Source: Shinella granuli
GTDB lineage: Bacteria > Pseudomonadota > Alphaproteobacteria > Rhizobiales > Rhizobiaceae
DNA length: 64,000 nucleotides
Assembly (NCBI RefSeq): GCF_004341885.1
Contig: NZ_SLVX01000007.1
Location: 124,001-188,000 of the forward strand
Direction of reading: 5' to 3'
Made by a program: the position numbers and the translations under genes
The notes under the pieces: generated by a model
What the model was told of the DNA's origin: nothing
Seen by the model: only the letters and a program-made list of their open reading frames with translations
The model's database searches: none
Shown here: positions 36,586 to 45,871 of the stretch, one piece after another
Layout: each line of letters begins with the position of its first letter
Numbering within the stretch: the first letter of the stretch is position 1

Positions 36586-38148
36586 ATGGCGATTGTTCCC
36601 GAGACGCTGACGCGGCGCTCGTTCCTTCTCACCGCAGGGGCAGGTGCGCTCGCGACCTCCTCGGCGCTGGCCGTTCCCTATTATGCGCGGCGCCATGGCA
36701 GCCCGGTCTTTTCCCACGGCGTGCAGTCGGGCGATGTCGATTGCTCCTCCGGCATGGTCTGGGCGCGGGTGGACCGGCCGGCAGAGGTGACGCTGGAATA
36801 TTCGACGACCGAGAGCTTCCTGAACGCGTCGCGCCTGCCCGTCGAGAAGGCGACGATCGCGTCCGACAACACGGTCAAGGCGATGCTGCAGGGCCTCTTG
36901 CCGGACCAGGACATCTTCTATCGCTTCACCGCCAGCGATCCCTATTCCAGCCATCTCGTCTCCGAGCCGGTCGTCGGGCGCTTCCGCACCGCGCCGATGC
37001 GCAAGCGCTCCGTGCGTTTCGTCTGGTCGGGCGACACGGCCGGGCAGGGCTGGGGCATCGACGATGTCGGCATGAAGACCTATTCGACCATGCTGCGGCA
37101 CGAGCCGGATTTCTTCATCCATTCCGGCGATACCGTCTATGCCGATGGTCCGATCCCCGATGAGATCCGGCTGCGGGATGGCGGGATCTGGAAGAACCGC
37201 ATCGTCACCGACGAGAAGCGCAACGTGGCGCGCACGCTGCATGAGTTTCGCGGCCAGTGGAAATACAATCTGTTCGACGAGCACCTCCTGTCCTTCAACA
37301 CGCAATGCCCGACCTTCTTCCAGTGGGATGACCACGAGGTGCTCAACAACTGGTCGGAATCGAGTGACCTTACCGGCGACCGGCGCTATCCGGAAAAGGA
37401 GATCGGCGTCTACGAGGCCCGCGCCCGGCGCGCCTTCCACGAGATGACGCCGATCCGCTATTTTCCCACCGAGCCCGGCCGCATCTTCCGCAAGATCGCC
37501 TACGGGCCGCTGCTCGACGTCTTCTTCGTCGACCTGCGCTCCTATCGCAGCCCCAACCGGGGCGGCACGGAAAACGGCCTGTTCGGCTGGCGGCAGGCGG
37601 ATTGGCTGCGGCGGGAGCTGGCGGCCTCGCGCGCCGTGTGGAAGGTCATCGCCTGCGACATGCCGCTCGGCCTCGTCATCTGGGACGACTATGCCAACAG
37701 CCTCGGCTACGAGGGTGTCGCCGACGGCCTCAACGGTCCGCCGGCGGCGCGCGAGCGGGAGATCGCCGACCTTCTCTCCTTCCTGCGCGACAACGCGGTC
37801 CACAACGTCGTCTGGCTGACGGCGGACGTGCACTACACGGCCGCGCACCACTACGATCCGTCGCGGGCGAAATTCCAGGAGTTCCATCCGTTCTGGGAGT
37901 TCGTCTCCGGGCCGTTGCATTCCGGCACCTACGGGCCGAAGCCGCTCGACATGACCTTCGGGCCGGAGGTGCGGTTCATCAAGTCGTCCAAGGGCGGCAT
38001 CGACAGCAACCTGCCGCCCTCGGCCGGCCTGCAATTCTTCGGCCTCGTCGACATCAACGGGACGAGCGAGGAGATGACGGTGCGCCTGATGGACCGGGAA
38101 GACCGGGAACTCTGGAACATCACGCTGCCGCCGGTGCGCGCCTCTTGA
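36586..38148 (+). CDS. phoD: PhoD-type alkaline phosphatase
   Basis: A 520-residue exported phosphodiesterase / phosphomonoesterase. The twin-arginine signal TRRSFLLTAGAGALATSSAL (residues 9-28) sends the folded enzyme to the periplasm. The N-terminal beta domain begins HGVQSGDVDCSSGMVWARVD (as HGVQSGDV), and the calcium-iron site residues lie in WSGDTAGQGW, HSGDTVYADG, WDDHEVLNNW and LTADVHYTAAHHYDP. It releases phosphate from organic esters outside the cytoplasm. ATG 36586 has GGAGG 5 bases before it. A TTG at 36571 is in frame but lies inside that site. The upstream PHO-box array suggests induction by phosphate starvation. Confidence 0.92.
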   Translation: MAIVPETLTRRSFLLTAGAGALATSSALAVPYYARRHGSPVFSHGVQSGDVDCSSGMVWARVDRPAEVTLEYSTTESFLNASRLPVEKATIASDNTVKAMLQGLLPDQDIFYRFTASDPYSSHLVSEPVVGRFRTAPMRKRSVRFVWSGDTAGQGWGIDDVGMKTYSTMLRHEPDFFIHSGDTVYADGPIPDEIRLRDGGIWKNRIVTDEKRNVARTLHEFRGQWKYNLFDEHLLSFNTQCPTFFQWDDHEVLNNWSESSDLTGDRRYPEKEIGVYEARARRAFHEMTPIRYFPTEPGRIFRKIAYGPLLDVFFVDLRSYRSPNRGGTENGLFGWRQADWLRRELAASRAVWKVIACDMPLGLVIWDDYANSLGYEGVADGLNGPPAAREREIADLLSFLRDNAVHNVVWLTADVHYTAAHHYDPSRAKFQEFHPFWEFVSGPLHSGTYGPKPLDMTFGPEVRFIKSSKGGIDSNLPPSAGLQFFGLVDINGTSEEMTVRLMDREDRELWNITLPPVRAS

Positions 38149-38282
38149 GGCCGGGCCCTGCGCGGCGCGGGCAACAGAGTTGCGCCCCGCCTCTTTCGCA
38201 TTTGCGGAAAAACATGTAAGAGCCCGGCCATTGAAGACGGCGCCCCCCTATACCGCGCGCCCCGAACCTCAGAGATTAAACC

Positions 38283-40112
38283 ATGTCCATCCGCAATATC
38301 GCGATCATCGCGCACGTCGACCATGGCAAGACCACGCTTGTCGACGAGCTCCTGAAACAGTCCGGCTCGTTCCGTGAAAACCAGCGCGTCGCCGAACGCG
38401 TGATGGACTCGAACGATCTCGAAAAGGAACGCGGCATCACCATCCTCGCCAAGGCCACCTCGGTCGAGTGGAAGGGTCACCGCATCAACATCGTCGACAC
38501 GCCCGGCCACGCCGACTTCGGCGGCGAGGTGGAGCGCATCCTCTCGATGGTGGACGGCGCGATCGTTCTCGTCGATAGTTCGGAAGGCCCGATGCCGCAG
38601 ACGAAGTTCGTCGTCGGCAAGGCGCTGAAGGTCGGCCTGAAGCCGATCGTCGCGATCAACAAGATCGACCGTCCGGACGGTCGTCACGAGGAAGTGCTGA
38701 ACGAGGTCTTCGACCTCTTCGCCAATCTCGACGCCACCGACGAACAGCTCGACTTCCCGATCCTCTACGGTTCGGGCCGCAACGGCTGGATGAACGTCAA
38801 CCCGGAAGGCCCGACCGATGAAGGCATGGCCCCGCTGCTCGATCTCGTGCTCAAGCACGTTCCCGAGCCGAAGGTCGCCGAAGGCCCGTTCCGCATGATC
38901 GGCACGATCCTCGAAGCCAACCCCTTCCTCGGCCGCATCATCACCGGCCGCATCCATTCCGGCTCGATCAAGCCGAACCAGACCGTCAAGGTTCTCGGCC
39001 AGGACGGCCAGCTCATCGAAAACGGCCGCATCTCGAAGATCCTCGCCTTCCGCGGCATCGAGCGCACGGCGATCGAAGAGGCCCATGCCGGCGATATCGT
39101 CGCCATCGCCGGCCTCACCAAGGGCACCGTCGCCGACACGTTCTGCGATCCGTCCGTCTCGGAAGCACTGAAGGCGCAGCCGATCGACCCGCCGACCGTC
39201 ACCATGTCCTTCATCGTCAACGATTCGCCGCTCGCCGGCACCGAGGGCGACAAGGTGACGAGCCGCGTCATCCGCGACCGCCTCTTCAAGGAGGCCGAAG
39301 GCAATGTGGCGCTGAAGATCGAAGAGTCGGGCGACAAGGATTCGTTCTTCGTTTCCGGCCGCGGCGAACTCCAGCTCGCCGTCCTCATCGAGACCATGCG
39401 CCGCGAAGGCTTCGAGCTCGCCGTGTCGCGTCCGCGCGTCGTCATGCACAAGGACGAGGCGACCGGCCAGATGCTGGAGCCGATCGAGGAAGTCGTCATC
39501 GACGTGGATGAGGAACATTCCGGCGTCGTCGTGCAGAAGATGTCGGAGCGCAAGGCCGAGATGGTCGAGCTGCGTCCCTCCGGCGGCAACCGCGTCCGCC
39601 TCGTCTTCTTCGCGCCGACCCGCGGCCTCATCGGCTACCAGTCGGAGCTTCTGACCGACACGCGTGGCACGGCGATCATGAACCGCCTGTTCCACGACTA
39701 CCAGCCCTACAAGGGCGAGATCGGCGGCCGCGTCAACGGCGTGCTGCTCTCCAACGAATCGGGCGAGGCCGTCGCCTACGCCCTCTTCAACCTGGAAGAC
39801 CGCGGCCCGATGGTCATCGATGCGGGCGAGAAGGTCTATGCCGGCATGATCGTCGGCATCCACACGCGCGACAACGACCTTGAGGTCAACGTGCTGAAAG
39901 GCAAGAAGCTCACCAACATCCGCGCCGCCGGCAAGGACGAAGCCGTCCGCCTGACGCCGCCGATCAAGATGACGCTGGAGCGCGCGCTCTCCTGGATCCA
40001 GGACGACGAACTCGTCGAGGTGACGCCGAAGTCCATCCGCCTGCGCAAGCTCTATCTCGATCCGAACGACCGCAAGCGATTCGAAAAGCAGCGCTCGGCC
40101 GGCGCGGCCTGA
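38283..40112 (+). CDS. typA: Translational GTPase TypA/BipA
   Basis: A 609-residue ribosome-binding GTPase of the elongation-factor family used in stress and cold. G motifs: AHVDHGKTT (residues 11-19), [26 protein letters not shown] (as [10 protein letters not shown]), NKIDR, and the domain V-type end [20 protein letters not shown] (as [16 protein letters not shown]). Length matches E. coli TypA (607). The gene is alone and is followed by a strong terminator. Confidence 0.97.
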   Translation: MSIRNIAIIAHVDHGKTTLVDELLKQSGSFRENQRVAERVMDSNDLEKERGITILAKATSVEWKGHRINIVDTPGHADFGGEVERILSMVDGAIVLVDSSEGPMPQTKFVVGKALKVGLKPIVAINKIDRPDGRHEEVLNEVFDLFANLDATDEQLDFPILYGSGRNGWMNVNPEGPTDEGMAPLLDLVLKHVPEPKVAEGPFRMIGTILEANPFLGRIITGRIHSGSIKPNQTVKVLGQDGQLIENGRISKILAFRGIERTAIEEAHAGDIVAIAGLTKGTVADTFCDPSVSEALKAQPIDPPTVTMSFIVNDSPLAGTEGDKVTSRVIRDRLFKEAEGNVALKIEESGDKDSFFVSGRGELQLAVLIETMRREGFELAVSRPRVVMHKDEATGQMLEPIEEVVIDVDEEHSGVVVQKMSERKAEMVELRPSGGNRVRLVFFAPTRGLIGYQSELLTDTRGTAIMNRLFHDYQPYKGEIGGRVNGVLLSNESGEAVAYALFNLEDRGPMVIDAGEKVYAGMIVGIHTRDNDLEVNVLKGKKLTNIRAAGKDEAVRLTPPIKMTLERALSWIQDDELVEVTPKSIRLRKLYLDPNDRKRFEKQRSAGAA

Positions 40113-40140
40113 GCGGTTTTTCCGAAACGGGACGATTTTT

Positions 40141-40178
40141 AACCCCGGCGCCCACGACAGAGGGGCGCCGGGGTTTTT
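40141..40178 (+). terminator. Terminator of typA
   Basis: CCCCGGCGCCC (40143-40153) and GGGCGCCGGGG (40163-40173), a perfect 11-bp stem with a 9-base loop, then TTTTT. Positioned 30 bases after the typA stop. Confidence 0.95.
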
Positions 40179-40215
40179 CATGTGTGTGTCATCGTTTTAC
40201 GACTTGTGACGTTTG

Positions 40216-40231
40216 TTAAAAAAGCGTTAAC
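40216..40231 (+). promoter_or_regulatory. CtrA-type site upstream of the GNAT gene
   Basis: TTAA-AAAAGCG-TTAAC at 40216-40231 is a perfect TTAA-N7-TTAAC. It lies 85 bases before the acetyltransferase start. Confidence 0.55.
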
Positions 40232-40315
40232 TTTTCGGCGTGCCGCCCGGAACTCGCCTGTGGGCAAAGGAAGCCTCCATGCCCCGCGGGATTCCGGTGG
40301 AATCGGTGCCGGAAT

Positions 40316-40834
40316 ATGAGTCGTGTTATGAAAACACTGTCGATCGATGTGCGGCGCGCCGAGCCGCAGGATGCACGTGCGATATCCGAGACGCATCGGA
40401 TATCGTGGCTGCAGGCCTATGGCGGTCTCATCCCGCACAAGCCGCTTATACAGATGGTCGACCGCCGCGGTGAGACCTGGTGGCGCAAGGCGACGCGGGG
40501 TCCTGCGACCTTGCTGGTGCTCGACGTCGCCGGCACGGTGGCGGGTTATGCCACGCTCGGCCTCAATCGGGCCCGGGCGCTGCCGCAGGAAGGCGAGATC
40601 TACGAACTCTACCTGCGGCCGGAATACCAGGGCATCGGTCTTGGCCGGCTGCTCTTCGGCGAGGCGCGGCGGCTTCTGAAGTCGCTCGGCTGCGAAGGCC
40701 TGATCGTCTGGTGCCTGGAGGACAGCGAGCATGCCGAACGCTTCTTCCGCTCCGCCGGCGGGCGCGACATCGCCGAGGGCATGGAGAATTTCGGCGACAA
40801 GGAACTGAAGAAGCTCGGTTTCGTCTGGCCCTGA
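40316..40834 (+). CDS. GNAT family N-acetyltransferase (RimI-like)
   Basis: A 172-residue acetyltransferase. The acetyl-CoA site is in LYLRPEYQGIGLGRLLFGEA (about residues 98-117, with Q/R-x-x-G-x-G/A), preceded by the VAGYATLGLNRARALPQEGE strand (as VAGYATLGL). C-terminal WCLEDSEHAERFFRSAGG is the usual end of the fold. Start ATG 40316 (another possible ATG at 40328). Substrate unknown; some proteins of this type acetylate ribosomal or other proteins. A CtrA-type site 85 bases upstream suggests cell-cycle expression. Confidence 0.88.
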   Translation: MSRVMKTLSIDVRRAEPQDARAISETHRISWLQAYGGLIPHKPLIQMVDRRGETWWRKATRGPATLLVLDVAGTVAGYATLGLNRARALPQEGEIYELYLRPEYQGIGLGRLLFGEARRLLKSLGCEGLIVWCLEDSEHAERFFRSAGGRDIAEGMENFGDKELKKLGFVWP

Positions 40835-40837
40835 ACC

Positions 40838-41443
40838 CTATTCGACCGCCTGCGGCAGATACCGCATCGGTTCGCCGGCCAGCCTGCCGCGCGCGCCGTG
40901 CCATTGCGGCTCGGCCATGCCGCAGGCGAAGTCATGCGCCTCCTCGTCCGCCACCTTGCGGGCGAGGATATTGGCGTCCTTGTTCTCCAGGGCGTCGACA
41001 TAGCCGACGACGCAGCTTGTCGGGTTCTGCGCCGTCGCGACCGTCGAGACGACGAGGACCTGGCCATAGCGTGTATCGGTGTCGCTCGTGGTCTCCGGGT
41101 CGGAGACGAACCAGCGCACGATGGCCGCGACCGGTTTTCCATCCGCCGCAAGCCGCCATTCGATCGTGGCATTGGTGTGGTTGAACGGACCGAAGCTCTC
41201 GAAGGCCTCGTCCAGCCAGGCCTTGCCGACCGGGCCGTAGGCCTGGCTCTGGCGGAGGTCGCCTTCCTTGAAGTAAACCGGAAAATCCTTGTAGCCGGCG
41301 CATTCAAGGGTGATGCTCGGGCCTTCGTCCTCCTGCGAGAGCGTCTTGCAGGCGTCGAGATTGCGGTCGGAATAGGCGCTCTCGTTGGCCTGGGCGGCCG
41401 AAGCGGCGAGGGCGGCGACAAAGAGAAGGGGCATCAGGCGCAT
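40838..41443 (-). CDS. Hypothetical exported protein
   Basis: A 201-residue protein with a signal peptide ([19 protein letters not shown], cleavage after ANA-like AQA). The mature part has conserved-looking features: a CKTL...[17 protein letters not shown] segment (with Cys about 32 and 48), [20 protein letters not shown] and a central strand-rich stretch with CVVGYVDA. Four Cys could form two disulfides. I do not recognise a family with a known function. It is convergent with the GNAT gene (3 bases apart) and divergent from ppa. Confidence 0.8.
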   Translation of the reverse strand: MRLMPLLFVAALAASAAQANESAYSDRNLDACKTLSQEDEGPSITLECAGYKDFPVYFKEGDLRQSQAYGPVGKAWLDEAFESFGPFNHTNATIEWRLAADGKPVAAIVRWFVSDPETTSDTDTRYGQVLVVSTVATAQNPTSCVVGYVDALENKDANILARKVADEEAHDFACGMAEPQWHGARGRLAGEPMRYLPQAVE

Positions 41444-41511
41444 GGATCATCCTCCGGTCTTCATGGAGACGGGGCACGGAGCTCGTCTATTCGCCTCCGG
41501 CGAAAGTCATG

Positions 41512-41522
41512 TTGCACTGCAA
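41512..41522. promoter_or_regulatory. Palindrome TTGCACTGCAA upstream of ppa
   Basis: A perfect palindrome around a central C, 57 bases before the ppa start. The same 11 bases occur once more, before sdhC (53190-53200). It resembles operators of the PHB regulator PhaR (AniA), a family that binds TGC...GCA half-sites. Confidence 0.5.
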
Positions 41523-41578
41523 TGGGATTCGCATTAGGAAGCCCGCGAACCGAACCATTCCACCTGAGGGAGCCCCCC

Positions 41579-42115
41579 ATGCGTATCGATGCGATTTCCG
41601 TTGGCAAGAACCCGCCGGACGACGTGAACGTCATTGTCGAGGTGCCGGTCGGCGGCCATCCGATCAAGTATGAGATGGACAAGGAAGCCGGCGCCCTCGT
41701 CGTCGACCGTTTCCTCTACACGCCGATGACCTATCCCGGCAATTACGGCTTCGTGCCGCACACGCTCTCGGAAGACGGCGACCCGATCGACGTGCTGATC
41801 GCCAACACCCGCCCGCTCGTTCCGGGCTGTGTCATCAACGTGCGCCCGATCGGCGTCATGGTCATGGAAGACGATGGCGGCAAGGACGAGAAGATCATCG
41901 CCGTGCCGGTGCCGAAGCTGACGCGCCGCTACGACAAGGTCGAGAACTACACCGACCTGCCGGAGATCACGCTGAAGCAGATCGAGCACTTCTTCGAGCA
42001 CTACAAGGATCTGGAGCCCGGCAAGTGGGTGAAGATCGCCGGCTGGCAGGACGTTACCGTCGCCAAGAAGATGATCCTGGAAGCCGTCGAGCGTTATCAG
42101 GCGAGCAAGAAGTAA
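41579..42115 (+). CDS. ppa: Inorganic pyrophosphatase (type I)
   Basis: A 178-residue cytoplasmic enzyme that hydrolyses pyrophosphate and pulls biosynthetic reactions forward. The metal- and substrate-binding residues are in [30 protein letters not shown] (about residues 55-74) and [15 protein letters not shown]. Length is normal for the bacterial family I. ATG 41579 is preceded by GAGGGAG. It ends 4 bases from the DUF167 gene on the other strand. Upstream palindrome TTGCACTGCAA may be an operator. Confidence 0.97.
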   Translation: MRIDAISVGKNPPDDVNVIVEVPVGGHPIKYEMDKEAGALVVDRFLYTPMTYPGNYGFVPHTLSEDGDPIDVLIANTRPLVPGCVINVRPIGVMVMEDDGGKDEKIIAVPVPKLTRRYDKVENYTDLPEITLKQIEHFFEHYKDLEPGKWVKIAGWQDVTVAKKMILEAVERYQASKK

Positions 42116-42119
42116 GCGC

Positions 42120-42446
42120 TCAGCGCGCTCCGGCGCCTTCAAGTCTTGAAACGATGTCCTCCGGATCGCCGTCGATCCGGAGGATTTTCTTTCTCTGGGT
42201 GTCGCCGCTGACAAGGCGCACAGCGGACTTGGCCACGCCGGCCGCCTTGGCAATCAGCGCCACCAGCGCCTTGTTCGCCCTGCCCTTGTCGGGCGGATCA
42301 CTGACGCGGGCCTTGAGGTAGCGCTCGCCGTCGGCGCCGGTTTCCCAGCCGTCGATCGCATCGCGCCCGCCGTTCGGCGTCAGCCGCACCGTCAGGCGCA
42401 CATGATCGCCATGGCGGCGGAGCGCGGCGCCGGCCTGTTCGGTCAC
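42120..42446 (-). CDS. DUF167 family protein (YggU-like)
   Basis: A 108-residue small protein matching the DUF167/UPF0235 fold: VRLTVRLTPNGGRDAIDGW near the start, then ARVSDPPDKGRANKALVALIAKAAGV (as VSDPPDKGRANKAL) and VSGDTQRKKILRIDG. Function unknown in the family. The start is GTG 42446, whose GTGA overlaps the yggT stop, which couples the two genes as commonly seen (yggT-yggU). Confidence 0.88.
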   Translation of the reverse strand: MTEQAGAALRRHGDHVRLTVRLTPNGGRDAIDGWETGADGERYLKARVSDPPDKGRANKALVALIAKAAGVAKSAVRLVSGDTQRKKILRIDGDPEDIVSRLEGAGAR

Positions 42447-42739
42447 GGCGCCAGGAGGGCCGGCGCCAGCACGCTGCGGATCACCTGCTCCAGGAAGAAC
42501 AGGATGACGAGCACGACGAGCGGCGAAAGGTCGACGCCGCCGAAATTCGGCAGGACGCGGCGGATCGGGCGGTAGATCGGTTCGGTCAGCTGGTAGAGCG
42601 AGCGGCCGATGGTCGCGATCACCTGATTGTTCGCGTTGATGACGTTGAAGGCATAGAGCCAGGAGAAGATCGCCGAGGCGATCACCAGGAACCACGCTAT
42701 GCTGATGATGAACAATAGGGTGTTGATGACCGCTATCAT
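42443..42739 (-). CDS. YggT family membrane protein
   Basis: A 98-residue inner-membrane protein with two hydrophobic segments (VINTLLFIISIAWFLVIASAI, as INTLLFIISIAWFL, and SPLVVLVILFFLEQVI). The linker has the family motif EPIYRPIRRVLPNFGGVDLSP (as EPIYRPIRRVLPN). YggT proteins are linked to osmotic or cation stress and are required for DivIVA-like or septal functions in some bacteria, but no mechanism is known. ATG 42739 follows a GGAGAC site. Translation is coupled with DUF167. Confidence 0.9.
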   Translation of the reverse strand: MIAVINTLLFIISIAWFLVIASAIFSWLYAFNVINANNQVIATIGRSLYQLTEPIYRPIRRVLPNFGGVDLSPLVVLVILFFLEQVIRSVLAPALLAP

Positions 42740-42864
42740 TGATGTCTCCAATTGGTTTCGTCTCGACATGTAGCCATTGCGCGCCCTGCCAGCAAGGCCG
42801 GGCGCCGGGCGGTGCGGCAACATGTTTAATGGCGCGGGGCCCGACGCCGTCGCGGCAAGCGCCC

Positions 42865-43581
42865 TCAGGCCTCGTGGAAGATGCGCTCGAGGAAGGACGT
42901 CATCCAGAGGCGGAGCGCCGCATCGTGCAGGAGGCGCCCGTCGAGATGGGCGCGGCCGGCCTGTGCGCCCGGCAATTCGAAACGGTGCGCGCCGCGCACC
43001 ACCCAGCGATGCATCATGGCGAGCGTCAGTTCGCCGTGGAACTGGATGCCCCAGGCATTGTCGCCGTAGCGGAAGGCCTGGTTCTCGTAGTGGTGGCCGG
43101 TGGCGAGCAGCGTCGCGTCCCGCGGCAGGTCGAAGCCCTCGCGATGGAACTGGTAGACCATGTCCGGCCAGGCCATCAGCGCCGAGCCCGCCTGCGTCGC
43201 CGCCAGCGGATACCAGCCGATCTCGGTCCAGCCCTCCGCATGGCCGAAAACCGTGCCGCCGAGGTTCTTCACCAGCATCTGCGCGCCAAGGCATATGCCG
43301 AGGAAGGGGCGGTTCTCGGCAAGGGGCACGGAGAGCCAGTCGATCTCCGCGCGCACATAGGCCTCGTCGTCATTGGCGCTCATCGGCCCGCCGAAGACGA
43401 CCGCGCCCGCATGATGGGACAGCGTGGCGGGCAGCGGATCGCCGAGCACGGGGCGGCGGATATCCAGCGCATGGCCCATCGCCTGGAGGATCTGCCCGAC
43501 GCGGCCGGGGCTGGAGGTCTCCTGATGCAGGACGATCAGGACGGGGCGCTTGCGGCGCGGCTTGTGCGGAAAATCGAGCAT
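42865..43581 (-). CDS. Class I glutamine amidotransferase-like protein
   Basis: A 238-residue stand-alone GATase I domain, GMP-synthase-like. The nucleophile elbow GICLGAQ has the catalytic Cys at residue 97, and the catalytic His-x-Glu is in IQFHGEL. Other marks: VVFGGPMSAND near the first third. Proteins of this form are used in gamma-glutamyl or gamma-Glu-metabolite hydrolysis or as orphan amidotransferases. There is no synthase partner domain. The start is ATG 43581, 3 bases after the terB stop; it may be cotranscribed with terB. Confidence 0.88.
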   Translation of the reverse strand: MLDFPHKPRRKRPVLIVLHQETSSPGRVGQILQAMGHALDIRRPVLGDPLPATLSHHAGAVVFGGPMSANDDEAYVRAEIDWLSVPLAENRPFLGICLGAQMLVKNLGGTVFGHAEGWTEIGWYPLAATQAGSALMAWPDMVYQFHREGFDLPRDATLLATGHHYENQAFRYGDNAWGIQFHGELTLAMMHRWVVRGAHRFELPGAQAGRAHLDGRLLHDAALRLWMTSFLERIFHEA

Positions 43582-43584
43582 GGC

Positions 43585-44070
43585 TCAGCCTTCGTCCGGC
43601 TGCTCCGGACCTGCCGCGGCGCCCACGCGTTCGGCCACTTCCTGCCGCTTCATGATGCGCTCCCGGCCGGAGACGCCGAGCAGGTCCGCGATGCGCCAGA
43701 TGGCATGGTCCTCCATCTCGCTGCGCTCGCCGTCGGCATAGACGATCTCCCAGAGCAGGCCGATCAGGTCGACGCGCTGCTCCTCGGAAAGCTGGCGCTT
43801 CAGCTCCGAGGTGAAGCGGAAGAAATCGATCGCCTCGCTCTCCGCATCGGTGCCGGCGGCAACCAGCGCGTCGAGCTCGGTCTCGTCGAGGCCGTAGAAT
43901 TCCTTCAAGCGGGCGCGCAGCGCCTTCTTCTCGACATCGAGGATCTTGCCGTCCGCTTCCATCACCTGGATGCACAGCGCCATGACCGCGACACGCGGGT
44001 CGTCGGCAGCAAAGGTCGGTCTGTCACCACCGGAAAGGCTCGCCAGAAACTGCTGCAAGCGTTCGAACAT
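43585..44070 (-). CDS. TerB-family protein
   Basis: A 161-residue helical protein of the tellurite-resistance TerB domain class. It has the DxxxxDG-type metal loops: MEADGKILDVEKKALRARLKEF (as MEADGKILDVEKKALRARL) and YADGERSEMEDHAIWRIADLLG (as YADGERSEMEDHAIW). TerB-like domains bind divalent metal and occur in membrane stress and signalling modules, but no tellurite operon is here. The stop is 3 bases before the next gene's start. Confidence 0.88.
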   Translation of the reverse strand: MFERLQQFLASLSGGDRPTFAADDPRVAVMALCIQVMEADGKILDVEKKALRARLKEFYGLDETELDALVAAGTDAESEAIDFFRFTSELKRQLSEEQRVDLIGLLWEIVYADGERSEMEDHAIWRIADLLGVSGRERIMKRQEVAERVGAAAGPEQPDEG

Positions 44071-44250
44071 TCAGTGTCGCCCCGTTCCTCAAGCCCTGGA
44101 AGGTTTCCGCATCTTTCCGATCAGCGAAAACGCCGCCTTCGTCCGTCAGCCTTCAGTTTGGAGCGATCCCGCTGAACCGGAATTGCTCCAGCTTCTTGTT
44201 TTCACCGCATTGTCCCACGCCGAGGCGATGCCGCTTCGGCCGGACATGCC

Positions 44251-45858
44251 CTAGAACAGCCGGAAGCCGCTCGTCCCGTCCCGCTTGACGGCGCCTTCCT
44301 TGACGCCCGGATCATCCGGCAGGCCGAAGAAGGGGCGCTCCTCTTCCTCTGCGGCCACCGTCTCCCTGACCTTTTCCGGTGTTGCCGCCTTCACCGGCGC
44401 AGCCTCCACCACCGTGGCGACGACGACGGGCTTTTGCACGACTTCCACCGTCTCGACCTTTGCGATCTCTTCGACCCGTGCGGCGGGCTTGGCCTCGATG
44501 GCAAGCGGCGGCAGGGTGCGGAGCGCCTCGTCAACGGCGGCGGTCGAGCCTTCCTCGATCGGTCCGTCGAGCGGGCTGACCGGCGTCTTCCACTCGAAGG
44601 CGTCGAGGCGGCCGGTGACCGGCGAGACGGCCCGCCATTCCGGTGCCGTGATGCCGTCGGCCGTCCAGGCCGGATCGCGCGGTGCCTTCAGCGCCTGGTT
44701 CATCCAGTGGCGGATGCGGCCCTGGTCGCCCGTCTCGGCATCCTCGATGTCGGCGAGCAGCAGGAAGGCGCTTTCGCGGGGCGACAGGCGGGCGGCCGCT
44801 TCGGCCTTGCTGCGAGCGAGCGCGAAGTCGCGCGTTTCCAGCGCGGCTTCCGCGACGGCATAGAGCGCTTCGGCATTGTTCGGGCGCATCGCTTCGAGCT
44901 TTTCCGCCCGCTTCAGGCGGTCGGTCGCCGAATCGCCGCTGCGCGCACGGACATAGAGTTTCGCGACATCGCCATGGGCCGTGGTCTTCCAGAGTTTTTC
45001 CAGGATGGCGGCGGCCTTGCGCAGGTTGTCCTCGCGCAGATAGGCCTTGGCCGCGATGAGGCCGGCGGGCACGAAGGTCTCGTCGAGCTTCAATGCCTGC
45101 TGGGCGTCCTCGCGCGCGCCCTTCGGATCGGCATCGAGCCTTGCGGCGGCGCGGGCCGTCAGCAGCACCACCTTGCGGCGGGCATGCGTCTTCTTCTCCT
45201 CGGCCGAGCCGGAGCGGCCGTCGCCGAGAAGTTTCAGCGCCTCGTCCCAGTCCCCGGCTTCGGAGCGATATTCCAGCGCGGCTTCCGCCGCCCAGGGAAG
45301 CTGCGGGGCCTTTTCCGCGGCACGTTCGGCATATTGCCGGGCGGCCTCGTTGGCACCGAGCCGGCGGGCCTCCAGATAGAGGCCGCGCAGGCCGAGTTCG
45401 CGCGTTTCCGGATCATCCGCCATCAGCTCGAATTTGCGGCGCGCGTCGTCATAGCGGCCCTCGATCATCGCCGCCTGCGCCTCGAGCAGGTGGATGAGCG
45501 GCTCCTGGTCGGCGCTGAGCAGGCCCTTCGTGCGTCCCAGCATCTTCCGCGCACCGGCGGCATCGCCCGCGCCGGCGGCGATGAGGCCGGTGGAGAGCGC
45601 CTGGTAGCCGCGGTCGCGCTTGCGGGCGCGGAAATAACGCTGGATCGAGTGCGGCGATGTCCACACGACGCGCACGATCCACCAGGAGAACATCACGGCG
45701 GCGACCAACGAGACGACGAGCGTGGCGGCGACCATCAGGCTCATGTCGGCCCGCTGGCCCTGCCAGATGATGGAGAGCTCGCCGGGACGGTCGGCAAGCC
45801 AGGCGAAGCCGGCGGCGAGCGCGAGGACGAAGAGGGCGAAGACCAGAATGCGAATCAT
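44251..45858 (-). CDS. hemY: HemY-like TPR membrane protein
   Basis: A 535-residue protein. Two N-terminal membrane segments (ILVFALFVLALAAGFAWLA and LMVAATLVVSLVAAVMFSWW) enclose RPGELSIIWQGQRADMSL, the HemY N-terminal signature. The large cytoplasmic part has TPR-like helices (EAGDWDEALKLL, ALETRDFALARSKAEAAARL). The C-terminal 100 residues are low-complexity. HemY is linked to the late steps of haem synthesis, but its reaction is unknown. It follows the mitofilin-like gene by 13 bases and is the last gene of the hemC-hemD cluster. Confidence 0.92.
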   Translation of the reverse strand: MIRILVFALFVLALAAGFAWLADRPGELSIIWQGQRADMSLMVAATLVVSLVAAVMFSWWIVRVVWTSPHSIQRYFRARKRDRGYQALSTGLIAAGAGDAAGARKMLGRTKGLLSADQEPLIHLLEAQAAMIEGRYDDARRKFELMADDPETRELGLRGLYLEARRLGANEAARQYAERAAEKAPQLPWAAEAALEYRSEAGDWDEALKLLGDGRSGSAEEKKTHARRKVVLLTARAAARLDADPKGAREDAQQALKLDETFVPAGLIAAKAYLREDNLRKAAAILEKLWKTTAHGDVAKLYVRARSGDSATDRLKRAEKLEAMRPNNAEALYAVAEAALETRDFALARSKAEAAARLSPRESAFLLLADIEDAETGDQGRIRHWMNQALKAPRDPAWTADGITAPEWRAVSPVTGRLDAFEWKTPVSPLDGPIEEGSTAAVDEALRTLPPLAIEAKPAARVEEIAKVETVEVVQKPVVVATVVEAAPVKAATPEKVRETVAAEEEERPFFGLPDDPGVKEGAVKRDGTSGFRLF

Positions 45859-45871
45859 GAAGCCTGTCTCC

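Noticed and set aside
44071-44250. Repeat-like DNA between terB and hemY
   Set aside because: It has words similar to rhizobial repeats (TTGCTCCAGCTTC) but I could not define arms or borders, so it is not listed as a feature.
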